Assembly (NCBI RefSeq): GCF_002878395.1
Contig: NC_061115.1
Span: 150,638,887 to 150,702,886 of the forward strand
Length of the DNA: 64,000 nt
Reading direction: 5' to 3'
Origin: Capsicum annuum
Lineage: Eukaryota; Streptophyta; Magnoliopsida; Solanales; Solanaceae
Shown here in pieces: positions 48,151-58,765 of the stretch. Positions within the stretch are counted from its first letter, which is position 1, and each line of letters begins with the position of its first letter. The notes beneath the pieces were generated by a model, which saw only the letters and a list, made by a program, of their open reading frames with translations, made no database searches and was not told where the DNA came from. The translations under genes were made by a program, and so were the position numbers.

Positions 48151-49269
48151 TGTCTCATGAGGATAAGGATAACGGAGGATTGGTGAAAAATATTCACCTG
48201 TTTGATAATCTTAGAGTTTAACTTTTGGATTCTTGGGATAATAGTGTGATTGTGCAAGAGGTGGTAAGGTTATCTCTTTTTACAGAGGTAAAGGGGAAGC
48301 AAGTTTTGGACCCCATATTTATGCAGATTTAGGATGACGTGAGTCAGCAAAAAGTCATGGAATTTAAGATTGGTGGATATGGTAGCATGAGGTACCAAGG
48401 TAGATTGTGTGTTCCTAATATTGATGGCCTACGAGAAATGGTTTTGACTGAGGCTCATGAGTTGATGTGTAGAGTTTATTCGGGCTTGATAAAGATGTAT
48501 CATGACTTGAAGGAGACCTATTGGTGGAACAACTTGAAGAGGAATATGTCTAATTTCATGGCTAAGTGTATTGTATGTCAGCAAGTGAAGGTAGAACACT
48601 TGAGGATGGGTGGCATCTCTCAAGAGATAGAGTTGCTTGTGTAGAAGTGGTAGATGATTAATATGGATTTTTTCATGGGTCTTCCTCGATCTCAGATTCA
48701 GTATGACTTGATTTGTGTTATTGTGGATAAGATGACTAAGTCTGCTCACTTCTTCCATATGAGCATTACTTACACTAGAGAGGGTTATGTGAAGTTATTT
48801 ATTTAGGAGGTACTTAAACTGCAAGGTACTCTAGATTCTATTATTTTGGATTAAGGTATGTGGTTCTCTTCTTGCTTTTTGCATTCGGATTAGCAAGGCT
48901 TAGGCACATGGGTGAACCTTAGCACCTTATTTCACCCTCAGATGGATGGACGAGTGAAAAGGACAATTTAGACTTTGAAAGATATGCCAAGAACCCGTGT
49001 GATTAATTTTGGTCATAGTTGGGTGGATCATTTGCCTCTCATTGGGTTTGCTTAGAATAATAGTTATCAATTTGTATTAGGATGCCTCCTTTTCAGTCTC
49101 TTTATGGTAGGAGGTATAGATCTCATATTGGATGGTTTGAGGTTAGTGAAAATAGTTTGGTTGGTCTAGAGATAATTCACTAAGCCATAGAGAAGGTGAA
49201 GGTGATTCAAGATAGAATGAAGACTTCTCAGAGTGCCAAAAGTCCTATGTGGATGTGAGGTAAAGAGAG
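48151..49269 (+). pseudogene. Element D integrase core
   Basis: 48339-48644 is open and holds the HHCC region (MYHDLKETYWWNNLKRNM, CIVCQQVKVEH). Next come MINMDFFMGLPRSQ and KMTKSAHF (48660-48750). The second catalytic region reads IILD, stop, GMWFSS. Later HPQMDGR and LPLIGFA (48930-49060). Frameshifts near 49080. Confidence 0.8.
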
Positions 49270-49719
49270 TTGAAGTTTGAGGTTGGGGATTGGGTGTTTT
49301 TGAAGGTATCTCTCATGAAGGGTGTGATAATATTTGCGAAGAAAGGGAAGCTTAGTTCCCGCTATGTGGTTCAATACTTAATGTTGAGGAGAGTGGGTAA
49401 TGTTGGTTATGAGTTGAATTTGCCATTGAGTTTGGGTTCCATTCATTCAGTTTTTGATGTTCCGATGATGAAGAAGTGTGTGGGTGATCCTTTCTTTTTT
49501 GTTCCTAATAAGAGTGTTGGTATTTTTGATTCCTTGTCTTATGAGGATTTCTCGGTTGAGATTTTGGATAGGCAAGTCCATTGTTTGAGGACTAAGGAAG
49601 TGGCCACGGTAGAGGGTCTATGGAGGAATCAAAAGGTAGAAGAAGTAACTTGGGAAGTTAATGAGGACATAAAGTCCACGTATCCATTCTTTTTCCCGAG
49701 ATTAGACAATCATGCTTAA
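49270..49719 (+). pseudogene. Element D integrase C-terminus with chromodomain-like tail
   Basis: 150 codons open to a natural-looking end. FEVGDWVFLKVSLMKGV and KKGKLSSRYV form the GPY/F-type region; SIHSVFDVPMMKKCVGDP follows. Then LRTKEVATVEGLWRNQKVEE and VTWEVNEDIKSTYPFFF, the chromodomain-like core. It is the best preserved coding stretch in the window. The upstream integrase is broken, so it is not a working gene. Confidence 0.85.
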
Positions 49720-49814
49720 GGTATTTTATGACTTTGTTAAAGAGAATTATGGTTGTGTTTCCGTCTTAGAATCATGCTAATGTATTCCTGACTCATCATT
49801 CAGGGTTGAATAAT

Positions 49815-49827
49815 CCTTGGGGCAGAA
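49815..49827 (+). promoter_or_regulatory. Polypurine tract of D
   Basis: CTTGGGGCAGAA immediately before the LTR start TGTAAC at 49828. Confidence 0.65.
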
Positions 49828-50656
49828 TGTAACATCCTAGAATTTTGGCCCTTGAAAATTTTAAGATTTTAGCCTTTTTCCCAAGCTATGACTAACCCAA
49901 TAAGTCATAAGGTCTCCTTATGAGTCATAGGTCTCGAGTCATAGGGTGGCTTGTGAGGTTGTCCATGCCTTATGTTCTGACCATGACTCCCACCTAACGA
50001 ATCCTGATGACTCTATATGAGTCGTATACATTCCATCCTTAACCAAACTAGTGTAATAGCCAATGTTACTATTGGGAAGGCGACTGGGATGTCATGATTT
50101 GTTGGGTGTTTTTTGTAGTCAACCTAGTGAGGCAGCCCCATATATCTTCCAAGACTACGAGTCTTATAATAACCTGTAATGTTTCCTCACAACTCGTAAG
50201 GTGACCTATAGTTACTAAGTGACAAATTTTCATAGTTTAATTAAGGTACTTTGGTCATTTCCCTCATTCTCCTATTATGAACCACGGCCTAAAAACCCCG
50301 TTGGGGCCTCATTATCATCTAAAAGCATAATTAAACATACTCTTTAAACACTCTCAAATCCCAAGTCTAGAATAAGTTGAGGTTTCTATCAGTTAGAGCT
50401 TCCAAGTGGTGATTTCTCTCAGTAATTGTGATACTTTCAGGCATGTACCTCTCCCTTTAAACTTGTTTTACTTAAAGAATCCATTTAAATTGTTTTTTAT
50501 CTGAATTTGATTATGAATTTTTATTTGGGTTGAGTGTTTTGGAAGGATTGTTACTTGAATTGAATTCTCAAGGTTTTAATGCAAGTGTCCATGTTTTATT
50601 TATGTTTTTTGAAACCCATTGGGGTGAATGGATATGGTAATGGGATGGGGGTCATC
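49828..50656 (+). repeat. Element D 3' LTR, left piece
   Basis: Aligns with 43088 to about 43945. The match stops near 50656 (GGGATGGGGGTCATCC against GGATAGGGATCGAGG). The part matching about 43946-44712 is missing, lost in the deletion that also took most of the E 5' LTR. Confidence 0.85.
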
Positions 50657-50926
50657 CCATTAACTCCTCATGTGTTAGAGGCTTTTAGATATTAAAATAT
50701 TTAGACAGTTAGACTTGTTTTTCTGCATTATCAATAGTTTTAGAAATACTAAGTATTGTTTAAGTATTTCATTTAGGTAGAGTTTTTATCAATTTTTCTT
50801 CTGTCTATGATACATGATTATCATTATATTCAGTGCTCCAGAAGTTACCAGATAATGGGTTAACTTGGGTTTACTTGTTGCCTTAAGCACTTTGTTATAA
50901 TTAGGGGGTAGCCTCAGGCCATGACA
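50657..50926 (+). repeat. Element E 5' LTR, 3' end only
   Basis: About 270 bases matching 57245-57523 (ATTAACTCCT / ATCAACTCCT to GGTAGCCTC). The first 1.9 kb of this LTR, including any promoter, is deleted. Confidence 0.85.
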
Positions 50927-50931
50927 AAACT

Positions 50932-50943
50932 TGGTATTTGAGC
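50932..50943 (+). promoter_or_regulatory. tRNA-iMet primer-binding site of E
   Basis: TGGTATTTGAGC, two changes from TGGTATCAGAGC. Confidence 0.75.
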
Positions 50944-51059
50944 TAGGTTTTAAAGTGTCCTAGGTTTTCTAAGATCCACATTGAGTAGAGTCTTGTGAAT
51001 GGGTGAGAAGAATGCCACTCTTATGTGTAAGAGACTATGAGACATTTTAGGAAAACTTC

Positions 51060-52249
51060 CCTTCTTTCAGTGTTCGTGTCATGCAAAAAAGCATGTGCTC
51101 CATGGAATTTCCTTTTAAACTCATCCTTCATCTATTATAGAAAAATCCACCTAGAAGAAATAATAGAATAAGAAATAAGGTTCAACCCACACCACCACTT
51201 ATTTAGGAAGATCCCTAGAGCGAACATGTTTTTCACACAAAATTTAGGACCATTTTCATAGCTTTGTCCAATTATGTGGCTATTCAGAACAACCATCAGG
51301 CTATTGCCCCAGCATATCCAATAGTGGGCAGGACAACATCTAGGATCCGAGATTTCACTTGGATGAATCCTCTACTAGTTTTGGATCCAAAATTGTAGAA
51401 GATCTTTAAGAGTTCTTGTGTAGTGTGTAGAAAGTGATGGACATTATTTGTGTTACTGCTAACAAGTGTGCTGATTTAGCTGCTTACCAATTGCAAAGAA
51501 TAGGTCACACTTAGTTTAAGAAGTAGAAGAAGGACATGGGTGTTAAGTTTATACCTATATAGTGGGAGGAGTTTGCTACGACTTTCTTAGCCTGCTTCTT
51601 CCTACTTGATTTGAGGGAGATGAGGTCCAGGAGTTGATTAATTTGAAGAACGTTAGCATGAGTGTGAAGGAGTGCAGGTCAGTTATGTTGATCAAGGAGA
51701 TGGATATCTCTAGATTGATGATTTGTGTTTAGTAGATAAAGAAGGAGAAATGTAAGGAAATAAAAAGGGAAAATACGAAGGACAGAATTGGTAGCCTAAA
51801 CTTTACAGAGGTCTGATGGTGGGAATCCTTCTCAGTTCTACTAGATTTTTTTTTCCATCCCCATCTTCAGCCAATATGCCAGTGCCTAAGTTTAGGTCAG
51901 CCCGTAGGGATAGCGCATCAGTCTCTAAGTCCCAAGGTAATGTAAATAGTAGTCGCACATATCCACTTTACAGAAAGTGTGGTAAGAATCATTAGTAAAA
52001 GTGTAGGGTAGGCAGTGGTGTGCTTTGGATGTCGCAGACCAGGCCACAGAATAAGGTATTTCCTAGTGGTAGCCCATAAAAGAAAGGATTTTCATCAATA
52101 GGGTCAGTCCAACTTTTTATCGGACTCCAACAGGTCATCTGAATCAGTAGGGCTCCACCTCCGGTGACACTAGTGGGGATCATCAGAACTGAATCTATGA
52201 TCTTCAGACTTGAAATGATCAGGATAGTCCTCCTGATATAGTTACAGGC
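51060..52249 (+). pseudogene. gag: Element E gag remnant
   Basis: Scattered gag blocks: DFTWMNPLLVLDPK-type text at about 51345-51395, VMDIICVTANKCADLAAYQL at about 51430-51490, FATTFLACFFLLDLRE at 51570-51620. A zinc knuckle at about 51960-52005 reads YRKCGKNH followed by KC, the CX2CGKNHX4C type. Stops and indels throughout. Its knuckle differs from the one in C, which supports a different lineage. Confidence 0.65.
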
Positions 52250-52780
52250 ATGTTACAAGTCTTTCAACTTCATGTTTATGCATTGTTATACCATGGAGCT
52301 TTACTTTCTTTTGTGACTCTTTACATAGAAGTACTCTTAGGTGTTAGTCCTAATATATTAGCAGATCCTTTCTCAATGTCTATCCCAGTGGGCAATTCTA
52401 TTATAGGCAGACGGGTATACAGAAATTGCCCAGTTATAGTATCTCAGAAAGTTTCTTTTGTTGACCTTGTAGAGTTGGAGATGACTAATTTTGATGTCAT
52501 TCTTAGCATGGATTATACCCACTAATGTTATACCTCAGTTGATTGTAGAATTAGAATCGTCCAATTCTAGTTTTCCAATGAGCTAGTTATTGAATAGAGG
52601 GCGGTACTTCGGTGCTAAAGGGTCAGTTTGTCTCCTATCTTAAGAAAAGAAAGATGATATCCGAGGTATTTATTCTATCTCGTCCGAGTCAGGGACTCAA
52701 ATTTTGAAATTTCGAGTCTTAAGTCAATTCCTGTAGTGAATGAGTTTCCTAAAGTATTCCTCAAAGATCTTCTTGGAGTT
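52250..52780 (+). pseudogene. Element E protease remnant
   Basis: 52250-52525 is open: LQVFQLHVYALLYHGALLSF, then SMSIPVGNSIIGRRVYRNC and LVELEMTNFDVILSMDY. The active-site Asp of the retropepsin motif is Tyr (LLYHGA). After 52525 the frame breaks but the linker is readable to about 52780. Confidence 0.8.
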
Positions 52781-53600
52781 CCTCTTAAAAGAGAAATTGA
52801 CTTCTAAATAGATCTCCTCCTAATTACCCAACCCATCTCAATTCCACCTTAAAGAATGGCTCTAGATAAGCTTACGGAATTAAAGGAATAGTTGAAAAAT
52901 CTCTTAAATAAGGGTTTCATTAGGTCTAGTATTTCTTAGTAGGGTGCTCCAGTCCTCGTCGTGCACAAGAAAGATGGTTCCATTAGAATGTGCATCGACT
53001 ATCTTCAGTTGAACAAAGTCACAATCAAGAATAAATATCCTCTCCCCAGAATTAATGAATTGTTCAACCAACTTTAGGTTGCAAGTTATTGCTCTAAGAT
53101 AGACCTCAAATATAGGTATCATCAGCTTAGAGTCAGAGAATGTAACATTTTGAAAACATCCTTCAAAACTCGGTATGGTCAAATTGAATTCCTAGTTATG
53201 TCTTTTGAACTAACGAATGCTCCTATAGCATTTATGGACTTATTGAATTGAGTATTCAAGCAGTACTTGGACTTGTTTTTCATAGTCTTCATAGATGAAA
53301 TACTTGTCTAATCTCGTAGTGAAGGTGATCATGCAAACCATTTTAGGATTATATTGCAGTCTTTTAAGGATCAGTACCTATTTTATAAGTTAAGTAAGTG
53401 TGAATTCTGGTTGAGATCAATACCTTACATTGGTCACATTATTTTTTATGATGGAATTTTAGTTAATCCTCAAAAGATCAAACCATTATGAAACTGGCCT
53501 GGACCCATCTCTCCTTCTGATATCAGGAGTTTGCTAGGTTTAGCTGGTTACTACAGATGGTTTGTTGAATGGTTTTCTACTATTACTTCTCCCATGTCTC
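52781..53600 (+). pseudogene. Element E reverse transcriptase remnant
   Basis: Blocks in order: LTELKE at 52870, [20 protein letters not shown] at 52950-53005, INELFNQL at 53055, [11 protein letters not shown] at 53110, and the catalytic site at about 53275-53310, LFFIVFIDEILV, second Asp to Glu. Then KLSKCEFWLRS and YIGHII (53390-53440). Many stops. The minus frame at 52904-53182 is antisense. Confidence 0.8.
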
Positions 53601-54130
53601 AACTAACCTAAAAGAAATTCAAATTTTAGAGGTTAGATTCTTGCGGGAAGTGTTTTAAAGAGTTGAAGACTCGACTCACTTCCGCTCCAGTCTTGAATTT
53701 ACTATATGGCTCAGATGGGTTTGTAGTTTATTGTATGATTCTATAGTTGGTCTTGGTTGTGTGTTAATGTAGTGAGGTAAAGTCATAGCCTATGCCTCTA
53801 GGTATATTAAATCCCATGAGAAGAATTACCCGATCCACAACCTTGAGTTGGCAGTAGTTGCCTTTGCCTTAATGATTTTGAGGCATTACCTTTATAGGGT
53901 TCATGTTGATGTGTTCATGGATCATAAGATTTTAGAATATGTATTCACTCAGGAGGATCTAAATCTTTGTCGGAGAAGGTGGCTAGAATTATTGAAAGGC
54001 TATGATATGAGTGTGATGTATCACCCGTGTAAGGCTAATGTCATGGCTCATGTTGAGGATAATAAAAAGATTTAGTCTGTGAGGTTCATTGGCTTACTAG
54101 GTTAGGTTTTAGGTTAGTTGATTTTGCAGA
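53601..54130 (+). pseudogene. Element E RNase H remnant
   Basis: 53848-54075 is open: AVVAFALMILRHYLYRVHVD, VFMDHKILEYVFTQEDLNL, RRRWLELLKGYDMSVMYHP. It contains the conserved TDHK-like (MDHK) site and the end of the domain. The first-Asp motif upstream (FVVYC, 53720) is frameshifted. Confidence 0.85.
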
Positions 54131-54845
54131 CGGTAATATATGCATTCAGAATGGTTTAGACTCTTCATTGGTGGCCGAAGTGAAAGACAAACAAAACAGG
54201 GATCCTATTTTCGTCAAGTTGAAGAAGGCAGTTTGGGATAAAAAGGTGGAGGTTTTCTCCCAAAGAGGAGATGGTGTACTTCATTGTCAATGCAGGTTAT
54301 GTGTTCCATGTGTTAATAGTTTGAGACACGAAATATTAGTTGAAGTGCATGGTGCAAAATATTCTGTTCACCCAAGATCCAATAAGATGTATTAAGATTT
54401 GTGGGAAATCTATTAGTCGAGTGGTATAAAGAAAGATATTGTGGAATTTGTGGAAAAATGATTGAATTGTCAGAAGGTTAAGGTTGAGCACCAAAATCCT
54501 AGTGGTATACTTCCGGAGTTTAAGAGATGATGAACATGGATTTTGTGATATGTTTTCCTCGTAAACACTATTATCATGATTCGATTTGGGTCATTGTGGA
54601 TTGAATGACCAAGTCAACCCATTTCTTGCCAGTTCATTGTATTCAGTTGAGGATTATGCTAGAATCTATCTCATTGAGATAGTAAAATTGTATGGGGTTC
54701 CATTGACTATCATTTCAGATAGAGATACCCATTTAACCTCTCACTTTTGTATGGCTTTTCAGAAGCGTTTTGGTACCCAAGTTTATCTCAGTACAACTTT
54801 TAATCCACAGAGAGATAGTAAGGCAGAGTATACAGTGTTTCATGT
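54131..54845 (+). pseudogene. Element E integrase core, truncated by internal deletion
   Basis: 54168-54395 covers the segment before the zinc finger (RDPIFVKLKKAV, LCVPCVNSLRHEIL). The catalytic core is at 54586-54845: VPLTIISDRDTHLTSHF with the second Asp kept, then TTFNPQRDSKAEYT. There the frame jumps to VFHVSFLK, which normally lies some 130 codons later. Confidence 0.8.
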
Positions 54846-55095
54846 CTCCTTTCTAAAAGATGTGTTTGTGAGTCATCTTCTATTGTTCTATTAGTGATTG
54901 TGGAAGTAAAAGATAACCTTTCCTATGAAGAAGTCCCAATTGAGATCCTTGGTCGTCGACTCGTAGATTGAGGAATAATTAAGTCCCTTTAGTTAAGGTT
55001 TTATGGAGAACTTAGTCCATTGGGAAGCAGAAGCAGAAATGCGAGCCAAGTATCCCCAACTTTTCTCTACGAATTCAGATTCATCTTGAGGTAAT
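54846..55095 (+). pseudogene. Element E chromodomain-like tail
   Basis: After VFHVSFLK, the text reads NLSYEEVPIEILGRRLVD (54915-54970), then VHWEAEAEMRAKYPQLFS (55015-55070), a divergent chromodomain-like end, then a stop. Confidence 0.75.
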
Positions 55096-55317
55096 GGCTT
55101 CGCCTAAATTAATTCCCTCATTTTCTATCTCAGCTAACCAACCATCCTCATGTCATTGCATGCATTCATGAATTTAGTTTAGTAAATAAGTCATGTTTAA
55201 AATTCAGTTATTTAATAATGATGCAACTCATGATTATTCAGTATATGATCTCAGTCCTCTTAGTATCTCAGCTTAACAAGTTTCATTCAGGGATGAATAA
55301 TCTAAATACGGAGATAT

Positions 55318-57523
55318 TGTAATACCCCGCAAGATCCTTGTCAAGTTCCAACAATTAGTTACATATTAAAAGAGGTCCAAGGTATTTATTTTTTTTACAC
55401 TAAGTAAAAGGACTTATCCATTTTAATACCCTAAGAACAAAAGTATTTTATTTTTTTCCTTCCCAAGTTCGAAACGTTGATTTTTTAGTTGAAACATGTT
55501 TAAAGATGTTTAAAGGGTCATCCAGGAATGTTTTGAAATTTTTGGCAGGGGTTTGGAGTTTTTTTTGACCAAGGAGGTAGAAGTCCTCTGCGATTTATGC
55601 GTGTCATGAAGGCTGGACCTTTGCGATATATGGTGTGTCATGGAGGTTAGCCTCTGCGATATATGTCGTGTCATAGAGTCTAGTCTACGCGATAGCTTCC
55701 ATGACATGGAGGCTATTTTTTCATGCTTTATTTTTAAACGTCCATGGGGTAATTTTTGTCCTTTCTCCCTCACCAAAAACACCCGAATCATGAATTAAAA
55801 CCCCCAAGAGGGGCACTATTTACCCCATTCCCCATCCGTATCCCACGAAAAAATCATCCTCATTCCCAACAAATCAAATTTCAAGTTATCGTTCAAGGTC
55901 CCAATTCCAAGCTATTCTTCAAGAATTCAAGAAACTCAGGTATGTAGCATATTCATCAATGGGTTCCTTCCACCCATTTAGTCATAAAAATTGTTTTTAT
56001 TCAAGTGTAAACCCTTTTTCCTCTTGTTATGGAATTTAAATGTTAAGCATTAATTTACTTGATTTTCTCTTGATAGTCTTGAATATTAACCATGATATTG
56101 TGTTTCCCCATGTGAATTATACTCTTACATACTTTATAATTTTAGTCATCCATATTATGTTCAGTTGATATCATGTCAATTTATAAAGTTATGAGTTAAA
56201 CCACATGAACATGTTTTCCTCCTAAGTTTAACATATCCCGACATTTAAATTTCATGGATTTCATTAGTTTAGTGAAATGTACTATGTTTTGGGTCCTTGA
56301 ATTATCAAATTCCTTACAGTGCTTTAGATGATGTTATGGTGTTTAAAGAATCCTCCCATGCTGGAGTGTCATGAATAACCGATACCTATATATTTACATA
56401 TGATTCAGATTTTCAAGTTACAAGTCAGACAAATCATAATTTTATTATCATATTCATGGTGAGAAATTAAAAGTTGTGAGTCCAGTTAACTTTTATCAGT
56501 GCCAGTGTATATTCAATTGGGAATAGGATTTAGCATCGAGTGAACCTAGGGATAGAGAATCACCCTCCAGTAAAGGACAGAGACCTTTAGTACCATTCCT
56601 TAAGTTCCAGAATAATGTAGCCATCTTAGGTTATGAGATGTCCCGCAAATAGAGGAATGACACTCTCTTAGGGGTCACCCGCCAGTAGAGGACTGACTAC
56701 CTATTCCTTCAGGACATCAGCCTTGTGGATCCACATCGTCAGCCAATGTTGGTACCCATGACAAGATACTGACAGCCTTCCAACTAGGTTATAGGTTGGA
56801 CATTGATTATCTTAAATCGGGCCATGTCGGTTACATGATAGCTCCCATAGTTTTAATTTAGTTTCCAGATAATATCAACCCAGGTTTGCATGATCGAGTG
56901 TTCATTTTATTAAAAATTTAGTTAGTCAGTTTAACATATTATTTCAGTACATGTTTTACTTGATCTTTCAATTATTTTACATGTTCATGCATTCATGTTA
57001 ATTATCCATATGTATTTCAGTTAGTCCCTATCTAATATACTGTTACATTAAAATTATTGACTACATACTCTATTTGGCACTATATTTATTTGATAATATA
57101 GGTTTGGATGCTCAGTTCCCTGATTTCCCTTAGTCAACTTAGCACCACTCAGCATCAGTTATGGTGACTCTTCATCTATCGAGGAAAAGTATTTGTAGTT
57201 ATATTTAGTATTTTCATTTATTTCAGTCAGTCCGAGTTAGTTGGGAGTTTCTCCTATCAACTCCTTATGTTTTAAAGGCTTTCAGAAATTCAGATATTCA
57301 GATAGTCAGACATGTTTTTTTGCCTTATTTGTATTTTCAAACATGGTAAGTATTGTTTCGGTATTTCATCTTGACAGAGTTCTTAGCAGCTTACCTTTTA
57401 TGTATAATGCTTTTGTTATTATTAAATTCAGTGCTCACAACAGGTACCAGATCATAGGTTATGTTGGGGTCACTTGTGTCCTTAAGCACTGTGTTATGAC
57501 TACAGGGTAGCCTCGGGTCATCA
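55318..57523 (+). repeat. Element E 3' LTR (2206 bp)
   Basis: Begins TGTAATACCCCGC after the purine-rich ATACGGAGATAT and ends GGGTCATCA. It has a CTCTGCGATATAT minisatellite block (55579-55710), an ATTAAAACCCCC candidate TATA region (about 55793), a leader with TTCAAGAATTCAAG, and a CTCAGGTATGTAG motif (55936). A CCAGTAGAGGACTGA-type repeat occurs at 56560-56700. The minus frame at 55510-55791 and plus frames at 55756-55947 and 57241-57510 are not genes. Confidence 0.88.
55579..55712 (+). repeat. About 44-bp minisatellite in the E LTR
   Basis: Three to four units of CTCTGCGATATATG...GTGTCATGGAGG, with GCGAT words. Confidence 0.8.
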
Positions 57524-58163
57524 TAATGCCCTTAGGATGGTTAGAGCTACACATTCCAGTTTAATTGTTTTAAATACCTGCTAAACCTTGTTCCCTATCC
57601 TAGTATCATATATATATATATATATGTATGTATGCATGTATATGAACATGTACATTTAGTTTGGAATAGATTTTGAATCGGAATTATTTTATCCTTATCT
57701 TGAGTTACATGCTAGAGCTCACCCTGCTGATCGTCTCTAAATGTTGTATCCCCAAGCGATGCAAGGAACGAAGATATTTTTGCTTTTCCAGTGCAGTGTA
57801 AGGTGATCCCTTAATTTATCATGAGTCATCTTGAAGTAGTGAGCTTCAATTCTTCAAAAGAGCCTCATTCATGTTTTGGTTTCACTATATCATAGACTAT
57901 CTTTCAATTTCTTTTTGTCTATCATCTAGGGGATGTCTTGAGTTAGGTTGTTCTTGTTTATTAGAAGCTCTTTTTATTACTGTGGATTGGGATGGATGTT
58001 AAAGTTCTTAGCTTTCTTTATAAGCTAGTTGCTTAAGTATCTTGTTATATGTTCGAATTCATCCACAGTAAGTTGTGTTGTGTTCTGTTGGCTAGGCAAA
58101 GGAGGTGATCTCAGGTCCTCGGCGGATGGCCATCACAGCCAGGTCCTAGTTTGGGTCATGACA
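57524..58163 (+). repeat. Element D 3' LTR, right piece
   Basis: Aligns with about 44712-45355: CTTAGGATGGTTAGAGCTA, TA microsatellite (57608-57625), terminus GGGTCATGACA. Confidence 0.88.
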
Positions 58164-58750
58164 AGGACGCACGGTGAATCTAGAAGGCTAAGATCCTAGT
58201 TGTGAAGGTAAAAAAAATAAAGGTTGAACCCCTGATCTCGAAACAACATACTCAGATATCAGTTCTGAAGGAGGAATAATACTCTACACCTGACATACCC
58301 AAAGGAGCACCTTCTAAAGGAGTAAGCAATAACAAAAAAAATCCCTCCAAGACTGGGTTAGAAGAACTCTGAGGAACTAAAGTTTAACCCAAACCTCCAA
58401 CCAGCTCAACTCGAGGATTAGGGGAGAGTCCCCTAGCACTCCTCCTATACGGGTAGAACCTCGGGCCCATCCACTTTCTCGTGTCTATCCATAACTCAAG
58501 GCTTGATCTATAGTAGAAGGCTTAGCATCTTTCTTCTCTCGGGATCTAGTCAACACATCTGCGCAAAAAGAGTGAAACACAACTCAGAACATAAGGTATG
58601 AAAGAACTTTGCACGATAAGGAATAAAATGCGGAAAGTTTCCTAAAGAAATCAGGTAGCCTCTCAAAGATAGATACGAATGTCTACGTACCGATCTCTGA
58701 GACTCTATTAGATATTCCATTCTTAGACCGTTGAGACAAATGAATCGGAT
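58164..58750 (-). pseudogene. gag: Element C gag, N-terminal part
   Basis: Lies between D and the C primer site, so it is the first part of C gag. Frames are short and broken and no motif of this poorly conserved region can be named. The open frame at 58550-58915 runs from here into the LTR and is not a gene. Confidence 0.55.
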
Positions 58751-58762
58751 TCTCTGATACCA
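58751..58762 (-). promoter_or_regulatory. tRNA-iMet primer-binding site of C
   Basis: TCTCTGATACCA on the plus strand, one change from GCTCTGATACCA; three bases from the LTR start at 58766. Confidence 0.85.
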
Positions 58763-58765
58763 ATT

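Larger units (their letters stand above)
50657..57523 (+). mobile_element. Element E: Ty3/gypsy retrotransposon with truncated 5' LTR, inside the D 3' LTR
   Basis: 5' LTR end 50657-50926, primer site 50932-50943, internal to 55317, full 3' LTR 55318-57523. D LTR sequence lies on both sides (to 50656 and from 57524), which shows that E entered the D 3' LTR. E has a protease, RT, RNase H and integrase order typical of Ty3/gypsy. The target-site duplication is not testable because the left junction was deleted. Confidence 0.88.
43088..58163 (+). mobile_element. Element D: Ty3/gypsy retrotransposon, 3' LTR split by E
   Basis: 5' LTR 43088-45355, degenerate primer site 45360-45371, internal to 49827, 3' LTR in two pieces, 49828-50656 and 57524-58163. 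Starts TGTAATACCC / TGTAACATCC, ends ATAACA / ATGACA. Flanks AGGAG/AGGAC. It lies in gag of C on the opposite strand. It is related to A, as its LTR middle and TATA-rich stretch align with the A LTRs, but it is clearly another family. Confidence 0.9.

Noticed and set aside
55510..55791. Basic, repetitive open frame (RHISQ units) on the minus strand
   Set aside because: It is the antisense of the E LTR minisatellite; the amino-acid repeats come from the DNA repeats.
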